A DNA stretch of 23,083 bases from CAZOKO01 sp964580455 (GTDB lineage Bacteria; Desulfobacterota; WTBG01). A model generated the notes under the pieces. It saw only the letters and a list, made by a program, of their open reading frames with translations, ran no database searches and was not told the origin of the DNA. The stretch covers positions 1-23,083 of the forward strand of contig CAZOKO010000036.1 in assembly GCA_964580455.1 (NCBI GenBank), read 5' to 3'. Below, piece after piece: positions 6,871 through 13,194 of the stretch (positions are counted from its first letter, which is position 1; the number at the start of each line of letters is the position of its first letter). The translations under genes were made by a program, and so were the position numbers.

Positions 6871-7965
6871 ATGGCGAAGGCAACTGTAGCAATTCTTAGA
6901 ACAAAACCGGAAACAGTAGTGGAAGACTACAGGCGGCTCTGTGAACTGGCAGGGCTGAAGGATGGACTTGATTCCTCTGCTACTACTATTTTAAAGGATA
7001 ATATTACCTGGCATAATGTGTTTCCTGGTGTAAACACTACCCCCTGGCAGCTTGAGGGAACAATTGAAGGACTCAAGGAATCAGGATTCAGTGATCTGGT
7101 TACCGTTCACAATCACACAGTGGTTACCATACCGGAAAAGGGTGAAGAGGATTTAAAGTTCAAACCGATCTACGATCGCTACAACATTCCCGTGCTCTTC
7201 AATTTTAGAGATGAAGACATGCGCTGGATTGAATACAGGCCAAAGTTTAAAACGCTGGCGCTCCACAAAATTTTCCCCGAGGGGATAAGAATTCCTGACT
7301 ATTTTCAGGGGAAAAATATTGTCCACATGCCAACCGTAAAAACGCACTCCTACACGACCTACACAGGGGCACTCAAAAATGCCTTTGGCGGGCTGCTCAA
7401 CTACCACCGTCACTATACCCACACCTGGATCCATGAAACCCTGGTAGATCTTCTTGCCATCGGCAGGGAGATTCATACGGGAATGTTTGCAACCATGGAT
7501 GGAACTACTGCAGGTTCAGGCCCGGGCCCACGCACTGTAAAACCACATGATAAAAATGTTATTCTGGCCTCTACTGACCAGGTAGCAATTGACACAGTAG
7601 CTGCAAAACTTATGGGATTCAACTGGCGTGACCTCCCCTGTATCTATCTCTCTCATGAAAATGGTCTCGGCATTGGGGATCCAGCAGATATTGAGATAGT
7701 CGGGGATACGGATGCGGCAAAGGAAAACTGGAACTTTGAAGTAGGTGTAAATCTGGCAACCGGCGCCGGAAGAATATTCTGGTTCGACACACCTCTGAAA
7801 CATCTTCAAAAACTGTTCTTCCAGACACCGATTGTCAATATATTTATCTTTGCTTCAGAATTTTACCATGATAAAATCTGGTATAAAACTAAAGGTATGC
7901 CCATGGTAAAGAAATGGGAATCTGAATCACCCTGGGGGAAAATGTTTGCAGGCTACCCAAAGTAA
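6871..7965 (+). CDS. DUF362 domain-containing protein
   Basis: The 364-residue protein matches DUF362 family proteins, which occur widely in anaerobes, often with iron-sulfur domains, and have no settled function. Recognisable segments are MAKATVAILRTKPETVVEDY at the start and the central PTVKTHSYTTYTGALKNAFG (about residues 154-173), a hallmark of the family. The later segments MDGTTAGSGPGPR and STDQVAIDTVAAKLMGF resemble an active-site-like region. Unlike many relatives it has no C-terminal 4Fe-4S cysteine motif, and there is no signal peptide. The ATG follows AGGAG at a good distance. It stands alone after the HU terminator, so it needs its own promoter, which I could not locate with confidence. 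Confidence 0.82.
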   Translation: MAKATVAILRTKPETVVEDYRRLCELAGLKDGLDSSATTILKDNITWHNVFPGVNTTPWQLEGTIEGLKESGFSDLVTVHNHTVVTIPEKGEEDLKFKPIYDRYNIPVLFNFRDEDMRWIEYRPKFKTLALHKIFPEGIRIPDYFQGKNIVHMPTVKTHSYTTYTGALKNAFGGLLNYHRHYTHTWIHETLVDLLAIGREIHTGMFATMDGTTAGSGPGPRTVKPHDKNVILASTDQVAIDTVAAKLMGFNWRDLPCIYLSHENGLGIGDPADIEIVGDTDAAKENWNFEVGVNLATGAGRIFWFDTPLKHLQKLFFQTPIVNIFIFASEFYHDKIWYKTKGMPMVKKWESESPWGKMFAGYPK

Positions 7966-8106
7966 TAAAGGACATGCGAATTAATCTCTAAAACCCAGCG
8001 TATCAATTACATCCTCAATTAACCTGAAATCTTCCTGGGTAACATTCAATAGCTGAAACCCCTTATCATAAAAACATTGGGAAATAAAGGAGACAAGGAG
8101 ATCACT

Positions 8107-8622
8107 ATGGTCACAGCGGATAAAATAAAATCTTTGCTCAATTTGAAACTACATCCGGAGGAAGGTGGATATTTTGTGGAAACATATCGGTCTCATGAAT
8201 ACATCCCGAAGGATGAACTGCCAGATAGTTATAAAAGCGACAGGCCACTTGCAACTGCAATTTACTATCTGCTCACACCCGATACTTTCTCTATAATGCA
8301 CCGGCTTCCAGCAGACGAGATTTTCCACTTTTATCTGGGCGACCCGGTCGAAATGCTTCAACTGTTGCCGGACGGATCTGGCAGGGCAATCACACTTGGA
8401 CCTGATATCTTAAATGGAATGCATCTGCAATTCGCGGTAGGGAAAGGTGTATGGCAGGGATCAAGGCTACTTCCCGGCGGGAAATTCGCTCTTTTAGGCA
8501 CAACCATGTCACCGGGATTTGAGCCCCGTGACTTCGAATCCGGACAGAGAGATGTACTGGTTGATTCTTATCCTCAATTCCGAGATTTAATTACTGCCTT
8601 AACAACCCCTACCGCTCGCTAA
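8107..8622 (+). CDS. DUF985 cupin-fold protein
   Basis: The 171-residue product is a DUF985 (cupin_5) protein. The family signature is visible as LNLKLHPEEGGYFVETYRS near residues 11-29. The cupin barrel strands follow: TAIYYLLTPDTFSIMHRLPA, then DEIFHFYLGDPVEML with a conserved His, and further on VGKGVWQGSRLLPGGKFALL and GTTMSPGFEPRDFE. Relatives bind a metal or sugar-like ligand in the barrel but the function is unassigned. The start chosen is ATG 8107, preceded by AAGGAG, rather than an upstream in-frame TTG at 8077. The 3' end overlaps the convergent monooxygenase gene by 14 bp. The family is secure; the role is unknown. Confidence 0.85.
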   Translation: MVTADKIKSLLNLKLHPEEGGYFVETYRSHEYIPKDELPDSYKSDRPLATAIYYLLTPDTFSIMHRLPADEIFHFYLGDPVEMLQLLPDGSGRAITLGPDILNGMHLQFAVGKGVWQGSRLLPGGKFALLGTTMSPGFEPRDFESGQRDVLVDSYPQFRDLITALTTPTAR

Positions 8623-8911
8623 TCATTCCCCAGAGGGAAACCTTAAGTGGTTCTGCAAACATCTCCGTCTTTTCTGCAAAAGCCTTTGTATAAGGCTTTT
8701 GCAGATGTTCATCCAGGTCCCTCTTGCTCTTCCAGCATTCATAAAACATGAAAAGCGATTTACTGTCAGCCGACTGATACAGGTCATAAACGATGCAGCC
8801 CGTCTCAGACCTGGACGGTTCTATGAGTTTTAAAAGCTCCCCCCTTATCTTTTCCTCCATGCCCTCTTTTACCTTGATTTGAGCTATAACGGTAACGCTT
8901 TTGTCTGACAT
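8609..8911 (-). CDS. ABM-family (YgiN-like) monooxygenase domain protein
   Basis: This 100-residue single-domain protein has the antibiotic-biosynthesis-monooxygenase ferredoxin-like fold: VTVIAQIKVKEGMEEKIRGE at the N-terminus, then SRSETGCIVYDLYQSADSKS, FMFYECWKSKRDLDEHLQKP and a closing hydrophobic strand. YgiN-type members act as small dimeric quinol or polyphenol oxygenases or bind heme-like ligands; no cofactor is required. GGAGAG precedes the ATG. It starts 24 bp after the end of the hisF-like gene on the same strand, so the two are probably co-transcribed. Its 3' end overlaps the opposing cupin gene. Substrate unknown. Confidence 0.85.
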   Translation of the reverse strand: MSDKSVTVIAQIKVKEGMEEKIRGELLKLIEPSRSETGCIVYDLYQSADSKSLFMFYECWKSKRDLDEHLQKPYTKAFAEKTEMFAEPLKVSLWGMISER

Positions 8912-8935
8912 CTATACTCTCCTTTCTGGAGTATT

Positions 8936-9700
8936 TTACAAATTAACCTGCAATCCCTTTTCCTTCAAATACTTCTTAACCTCTCCAATACTTAAAATGC
9001 GGTAGTGAAAGACTGAGGCGGCAAGTAAAATCTGGGCACCGCCTTTTACAGCTCCCTCATAAAAATGTTCCAGCTTTCCTGCCCCACCTGAAGCCACTAC
9101 CGGCAGATCAACCGCATCTGCAATAGCCCTGGTAAATTCCAGGTCATAGCCATCTTTGGTTCCATCAGCATCCATGCTGGTTGGGAGGATCACACCGGCA
9201 CCCAGCTCCTGACACTCTTTTGCCCAGGAAATGGCATCCTTTCCCACAGGTTTGGTGCCACCCGAGACCACCAGTTCAAATCCAGACGGCATCTCGGCAT
9301 TCTTCCTGCCATCTACGGCAATGGTAATTCTCCCTGATCCAAATTTTTCCGCTGCCTCCTTGATGATGTCTGGATTTTTTACCGCAGCGCTGTTCATGGA
9401 AATCTTACTTGCACCAGCCTCAAGCACCAGCTCAATATCTTCTAAACTGGATATCCCCCCACCTACTGTCAGAGGAATATCTATAACCGATGAGACATTT
9501 TTAACCCATTCCAGTCTGGTCTTCCGATTTTCCAAAGTGGCAGCGATATCCAGCATGGCAAGCTCATCGGCTCCCTCTTTCTGATACAACCGGGCATTTT
9601 CTACCGGATCACCGGCATCTTTCAAATTAACAAAATTGATTCCTTTTACTACCCGTCCTTCTTTCATATCAAGACAGGGCATGATTTTAATTGTTTCCAT
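8936..9700 (-). CDS. hisF: HisF-like imidazole glycerol phosphate synthase cyclase subunit, non-canonical
   Basis: The 254-residue (beta/alpha)8 barrel is clearly HisF, which with HisH makes imidazole glycerol phosphate and AICAR in histidine synthesis. Both catalytic aspartates are present: D11 in CLDMKEGRVVKG and D130 in IAVDGRK. So are the phosphate-binding TVGGGI (78-83) and the SGGAG loop, plus TSMDADGTKDGYD (174-186). Two residues of the ammonia gate known from Thermotoga HisF (R5, E46, K99, E167) are changed. R5 is K5, and the gate glutamate in the GAGEI motif is V170, while E46 and K99 remain. The gene is not in a histidine operon; its partner is an ABM protein. It may be a paralogue with another role. 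AAAGGAGAG precedes the ATG. Confidence 0.85.
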   Translation of the reverse strand: METIKIMPCLDMKEGRVVKGINFVNLKDAGDPVENARLYQKEGADELAMLDIAATLENRKTRLEWVKNVSSVIDIPLTVGGGISSLEDIELVLEAGASKISMNSAAVKNPDIIKEAAEKFGSGRITIAVDGRKNAEMPSGFELVVSGGTKPVGKDAISWAKECQELGAGVILPTSMDADGTKDGYDLEFTRAIADAVDLPVVASGGAGKLEHFYEGAVKGGAQILLAASVFHYRILSIGEVKKYLKEKGLQVNL

Positions 9701-9947
9701 CTCTCTCTCCTTTCCTGAGGTTTAGCTTCACCACTGATGACACAGAGTATCTTACTATGGACTCTGGGGTCTAAATTTAGCAACCTTTTAAATGGGGTAC
9801 CAGTATTAACTGCCGAAGATATCACATTTTCTAACAAGCCACAATTTTAAAAATAAATTTCTATCTTTACATCTCTTATTGTTTCCACTATTATTTTTGG
9901 TACATGAAGGTATTGCTAAATTATTATTCTATCTCAAAAAGTACTGA
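9701..9947. other. Divergent intergenic region
   Basis: This stretch of about 250 bp lies between the hisF-like gene and the lipoprotein gene. It carries a CCACTGATGACACAGAG repeat copy (9731-9747). A candidate plus-strand promoter, TTTACA at 9866-9871 and TATTAT at 9889-9894 with 17 bp between them, lies about 60 bp before the lipoprotein start. No promoter for the minus-strand pair stands out. Confidence 0.4.
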
Positions 9948-10793
9948 ATGATCATTTTTATAAAAAGATCGATTCTTATATCCTTAATTATTTTTGCACA
10001 CCCTGGATGTAGTTCTCAGATCAGACTCAGCTCCTGTTATACTAATACCATGGGGATGAAACTGATATTGATCCCTGCCGGGGAATTTATGATGGGAAGT
10101 CCTCCGTCAGAAAAGGGCAGGTTTCCCTGGGAGGGTCCTCTTCATAAGGTTTATCTGGATGCATTCTATCTCGGCGAAAAAGAGGTAACAGTAGAGCAGT
10201 GGAAGAAATTTATCGAAGATACCTCTTATGACTGGGATAAATGGTCTCTTCTTAAAGAATATGCCCCCGGTGATAATTACCCTATCATATTTACAACCTG
10301 GGATGATACCCAGGCATTTTGCCGGTGGCTATCCAAAAAGGAAGGAAAAACATACCGCCTCCCTACCGAATCCGAATGGGAGAAAGCAGCCCGAGGCGGA
10401 CAGGAGGGAAAGAAATATCCCTGGGGGGATGAAAGACCCGACGGAAGCCAGTGTAATTTTGCAGATAAAAATACCGATTTCTACTGGTCAGATAAAAATG
10501 CTGACGATGGATATGTCTTCACTGCTCCAGTTGGAAGTTTCCCACCCAATGGTTACGGACTCTATGATGTAGCGGGGAATGCCTGGGAGTGGTGCCAGGA
10601 TTGGTTCGATTTTGATTACTATAAGAATAGCCCGGCAAAAAATCCAAAAGGACCGTCAACTGCAATTGATCGTGCTATTCGGGGTGGTTCCTGGTGTAAC
10701 GATAATACCATCATTCGCTGTGCCTTTCGGGGTTACATACTTCCTGATGTTCCCAGCCATCTCCGTGGCCTTCGTCTGGCGATGGACCCATAA
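9948..10793 (+). CDS. SUMF1 / formylglycine-generating-enzyme-fold lipoprotein
   Basis: The 281-residue protein has an N-terminal membrane-targeting helix (ILISLIIFAH) ending in PGC at residue 21, compatible with a lipoprotein signal, though the lipobox is atypical. The rest is a complete SUMF1/FGE-sulfatase fold: MGMKLILIPAGEFMMGS, YLGEKEVTVEQWKKFIED, CRWLSKKEGKTYRLPTESEW, EKAARGG, GLYDVAGNAWEWCQDWF and RAIRGGSWCND. True formylglycine-generating enzymes use a cysteine pair in a distinctive GGS...C....C context. Here the region reads GGSWCNDNTIIRCAFRG, the pattern of the large group of SUMF1-domain proteins with no proven FGE activity, and no sulfatase gene is nearby. An outer-surface or periplasmic binding or oxidase role is possible. 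Confidence 0.8.
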   Translation: MIIFIKRSILISLIIFAHPGCSSQIRLSSCYTNTMGMKLILIPAGEFMMGSPPSEKGRFPWEGPLHKVYLDAFYLGEKEVTVEQWKKFIEDTSYDWDKWSLLKEYAPGDNYPIIFTTWDDTQAFCRWLSKKEGKTYRLPTESEWEKAARGGQEGKKYPWGDERPDGSQCNFADKNTDFYWSDKNADDGYVFTAPVGSFPPNGYGLYDVAGNAWEWCQDWFDFDYYKNSPAKNPKGPSTAIDRAIRGGSWCNDNTIIRCAFRGYILPDVPSHLRGLRLAMDP

Positions 10794-10800
10794 ATATTTT

Positions 10801-10862
10801 AACCACAGAGGGCACAGATAGAACGTTCGTTTACTAGAAAATCCTCAGTGATCTCTGTGGTT
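10801..10862. repeat. Inverted pair of CCACAGAG repeat arms
   Basis: AACCACAGAG at 10801-10810 and its reverse complement CTCTGTGGTT at 10853-10862 face each other across 42 bp. They fill the gap between the SUMF1 lipoprotein and the DUF3467 gene. Both arms belong to the CACAGAG/CCGCAGAG repeat type seen at several other junctions of this window. In RNA this could form a 10-bp stem after the lipoprotein stop codon. Confidence 0.6.
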
Positions 10863-10896
10863 CATTTTTTACAATACTATAAATAAGGGGACGGAA

Positions 10897-11190
10897 ATGA
10901 CAGAGCAGGAAAAAGAGAAAAAAGTAAAGATGAAAATTAAATTTTCAGAGGACGTCCTAAGGGGAGTGTATGCGAACAACATGTTTATAGCCCATACCAG
11001 AGAGGAGTTCATTCTTGATTTTATAAACACCTTCCCACCGCAGGGAATTGTCAATGCGAGGGTCATTATCAGTCCTGGTCATCTCAAACGGATAATAAAA
11101 ACCCTGGGTAGGAGCCTTGAAAAATATGAAAAAGCATTTGGAGTAATACAGGAGGCACCAGAACCCAAAGAACCTACCGTCGTTCATTAA
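10897..11190 (+). CDS. DUF3467 domain protein
   Basis: This 97-residue protein matches DUF3467, a small conserved family of unknown function. The signature runs through the middle: GVYANNMFIAHTREEFILDF (residues 23-42), then NTFPPQGIVNARVIISPGHL and KRIIKTLGRSLEKYEKAFG. The N-terminus is very lysine-rich. A GGGG-type ribosome site precedes the ATG. There is no signal peptide, so it is cytoplasmic. It sits between two repeat-containing spacers and has no obvious operon partner. Confidence 0.82.
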   Translation: MTEQEKEKKVKMKIKFSEDVLRGVYANNMFIAHTREEFILDFINTFPPQGIVNARVIISPGHLKRIIKTLGRSLEKYEKAFGVIQEAPEPKEPTVVH

Positions 11191-11271
11191 AAATAGTTCG
11201 CCGCAGAGGACACAGAGGGGAGGAGAGATAAAATCATCTAACTTATTGATATATAGATAATTCTCTGGCTC

Positions 11272-11366
11272 CCCCGTTAGATAGTAGGACTTGAAAAATA
11301 GGTAATTTATTCAACATTATAAACATATAACAAGTTCACCTGCCATATAGAAAGTATCTAACGGGG
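11272..11366. repeat. 95-bp segment bounded by 12-bp perfect inverted repeats
   Basis: CCCCGTTAGATA at 11272-11283 is matched by TATCTAACGGGG at 11355-11366, a perfect 12-bp inverted repeat. The enclosed 71 bp are AT-rich and non-coding. The segment ends about 50 bp before the PPOX-type flavoprotein gene and may be a small non-autonomous element or a structured leader. Confidence 0.6.
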
Positions 11367-11418
11367 TGAATCTGTGGTTTGGTTTTGACAAAACATTCAA
11401 ATTAGAAAGGAGGCAACT

Positions 11419-11967
11419 ATGCCAAAATTAAGACAACCAAAATTCCCTCCTGCTCTTCTTTCAATCCTTAAGCAGGAAAAGATTAAGCTAAAAAACTTTC
11501 CCTCAGCTAAAGCATTTGAAAAAGTCCTTCTCAAGTTTCTAAAGGAACAAAATGTTCTCCACTTAAGCACATGTAAAAACAATCTGCCTCGCGCCACTCC
11601 TCTGGAGTATCGTCTTCATGGTCTCACTTTTTATATTCTTTCAGAAGGGGGGAGTAAGTTTAACAATCTCAAAGTTAACAAGAACGTATCCTTTTCTATC
11701 GCAGCTCCTTACAACTCTAACAAAGACTTCTGGGGAGCAAAGGGACTGCAAGCCTGGGGCAAGGCAAAAGTATACAGCATGAAAACCAATCCTCGTCGAT
11801 TCAAAGATGCTCTGAAGAAGATGAAAGCACTTGACACCATGAAGAAGATAGGAATGAAGGAGCTCCCTCCACAATTTAATTACCGAGTGATTGAAATCAC
11901 ACCAGGTAGAATCAACTATGGAAATCTAAGGGAGGGAGTTTATCACGTCATCTGGACAAAAAAATAG
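11419..11967 (+). CDS. Pyridoxamine 5'-phosphate oxidase-like FMN-binding split-barrel protein
   Basis: The 182-residue protein has the split-barrel flavin fold of the PPOX family. FLKEQNVLHLSTCKNNLPRA begins the barrel (about residues 41-60), then TPLEYRLHGLTFYILSEGG, SKFNNLKVNKNVSFSIAAPY and LQAWGKAKVYS. These correspond to the strands and Ser/Lys positions that hold FMN or F420 phosphate. A basic N-terminal extension of about 40 residues (LKQEKIKLKNFPSAKAF) and a C-terminal NYRVIEITPGRINYGN segment complete it. AAAGGAGG lies ahead of the ATG. It is followed 17 bp later by a 36-aa ORF and then the AcsE-like gene, so the three may be one transcript. Cofactor and substrate unknown. Confidence 0.8.
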   Translation: MPKLRQPKFPPALLSILKQEKIKLKNFPSAKAFEKVLLKFLKEQNVLHLSTCKNNLPRATPLEYRLHGLTFYILSEGGSKFNNLKVNKNVSFSIAAPYNSNKDFWGAKGLQAWGKAKVYSMKTNPRRFKDALKKMKALDTMKKIGMKELPPQFNYRVIEITPGRINYGNLREGVYHVIWTKK

Positions 11968-11984
11968 AAGGAGGTGCCTATACC

Positions 11985-12095
11985 TTGAAGGTAAAAGATC
12001 TGGGAGCAGTAAGCAAAAAAGATTTTCTGAAAAAAGTAAAGGAAAACCAGATAGGCTCTGCTGAGATTATTGGAGTATATAAAAGGAAAAGATAA
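11985..12095 (+). CDS. Putative 36-aa basic peptide
   Basis: A short ORF begins at TTG 11985 and ends at TAA 12093-12095. It is preceded by a near-perfect AAGGAGGTG (11968-11976) about 8 nt upstream, a stronger ribosome site than most genes here. The product is lysine-rich, with the segments DLGAVSKKDFLKKVKENQIG and SAEIIGVYKRKR. It starts 17 bp after the PPOX-type gene stop, suggesting translational coupling. No family is recognised. It could instead be the remnant N-terminus of a lost gene. Confidence 0.45.
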   Translation: MKVKDLGAVSKKDFLKKVKENQIGSAEIIGVYKRKR

Positions 12096-12103
12096 TCATT
12101 ACA

Positions 12104-12135
12104 CTTGAATCCTATAACCCTCGACTCCTTGAATC
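12104..12135. repeat. Degenerate octamer tandem array (4 units)
   Basis: Four consecutive 8-bp units, CTTGAATC, CTATAACC, CTCGACTC and CTTGAATC, occupy 12104-12135; the first and last are identical. All fit CTNNANNC. The array lies immediately upstream of the AcsE-like gene and occupies the place where a ribosome site or promoter might be expected. Confidence 0.55.
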
Positions 12136-12154
12136 CTTTTTTAAATTCTTTTCT

Positions 12155-12955
12155 ATGATTCTTGTTGCTGACAACCTCCACATCATGAGCCCAACTGTGG
12201 CAAAGGCTGTAAAGGAAAGAGATCCTTTGCCATTACAAAAAATCGCTGCGCGCTGCAAAAAAACCAATGCCTATGCCATGGATATCAATCTTGGACCTTT
12301 AAAGCGCAGTGCAGAAGAAATCATAACCTTTGTGATAGAAACAGTTCAGGACACCTTCGGAGGAAGGCTCTTACTGGATTCCATTCAACCGGAGGTCTTA
12401 AAAGCAGGAATTGCAGCCTGTAAAACACCTCCCATCATCAACGGTTTCTCTCTGGAAGAGGCTAAAGTAACTTCTATTCTTCCCCTTGCAGCCGAGTATC
12501 AGACAGAAATCATAGGTTTTCTAATAAACAAAAAAGGGCAGGTTCCTTCAAGTGCTGAAGAGAGATTAGAAATAGCTTCTCAACTGGTAGTAAAAGCAGA
12601 AGAGTGTGGAGTTCCTCAAGAAAGAATAATAATCGATCCCGTGCTGGTTCCTCTGACCTGGCAGGATGGAACACGATACAACCGTGAGCTCTTAGAGGTA
12701 ATCCACCTTCTGCCCCAGCTTTTCGAAAAACCGATCAGGACTATAGTGGGGCTTTCAAACCTTGGTGCCGGCTCACCTGATAAAACTGCCAGGGCAACAG
12801 TAGAATCTACTTTCATCCATATGTTAGCCACTTTAAAATTAGACTACATCCTCATGGATATTATGCACAAGAGCTCTCTTGGTGCCCTAAACCTAAGTCA
12901 GTTACTTTTAGGAGAGAAGGTCTTCGCCTGGCAAGAAGTAAAAGATGGTTTATAA
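12155..12955 (+). CDS. AcsE-like methyltetrahydrofolate-binding methyltransferase (pterin-binding TIM barrel)
   Basis: The 266-residue protein is a pterin-binding TIM barrel of the dihydropteroate synthase / MeTr group and aligns over its length with AcsE, the methyltetrahydrofolate:corrinoid iron-sulfur protein methyltransferase of the Wood-Ljungdahl pathway. Residues corresponding to the AcsE pterin-binding set are present: D75 in LLLDSIQPE, N96 in IINGFSLEEAKV, D161 in IIIDPVLVPL and N202 in VGLSNLGAGSPDK. The length is normal for AcsE. Other Wood-Ljungdahl genes (acsABCD) are not in the window, so the partner may be another corrinoid protein. No Shine-Dalgarno precedes the ATG; an octamer repeat lies there instead. 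A minus-strand vWA gene follows convergently. The family is secure; the methyl acceptor is unknown. Confidence 0.82.
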   Translation: MILVADNLHIMSPTVAKAVKERDPLPLQKIAARCKKTNAYAMDINLGPLKRSAEEIITFVIETVQDTFGGRLLLDSIQPEVLKAGIAACKTPPIINGFSLEEAKVTSILPLAAEYQTEIIGFLINKKGQVPSSAEERLEIASQLVVKAEECGVPQERIIIDPVLVPLTWQDGTRYNRELLEVIHLLPQLFEKPIRTIVGLSNLGAGSPDKTARATVESTFIHMLATLKLDYILMDIMHKSSLGALNLSQLLLGEKVFAWQEVKDGL

Positions 12956-13194
12956 AAAACGTAAACTATGAAACCACCGGGATCACAGAGAGGAGCTGGA
13001 AAAAGAGACTACCAATTATCTCAGTAAGACACAAGCCTGTTCCCTGGCAACCTGCAGCAGGGAGGGTGTCCCACAGATCTTAGTAGTTCAAACCTTTAAG
13101 TATGATTCCTGACATACTATATATGAACATTTTTGTAAAAGAAAAAGACAGAGCCAATTATGACCCTGCCCTTTTAAGACAATGGATTACTTAT
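12956..13194. other. Convergent intergenic region
   Basis: This is about 240 bp between the AcsE-like gene and the 3' end of the giant vWA gene. It holds a CACAGAG-type repeat copy near 12976-12992 and a GC-rich dyad around 13046-13070 (CCCTG...CAGGG with an inner CCTGCAGCAGG palindrome). A 6-bp dyad, AGTATG (13099-13104) with CATACT (13113-13118), has no T-run. No terminator meeting the usual criteria and no RNA gene is recognised. Confidence 0.4.

Noticed and set aside
8936..9700. Histidine biosynthesis operon
   Set aside because: No hisH, hisA, hisI or other his gene flanks the hisF-like gene; the neighbours are an ABM protein and unrelated genes.
13030..13080. Possible riboswitch or structured RNA (GC-rich dyads)
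   Set aside because: The CCTGCAGCAGG palindrome and CAGGGAGGG stretch do not fit cobalamin, SAM, SRP or 6S consensus elements that I could check by eye, and the site lies between convergent gene ends rather than in a leader.
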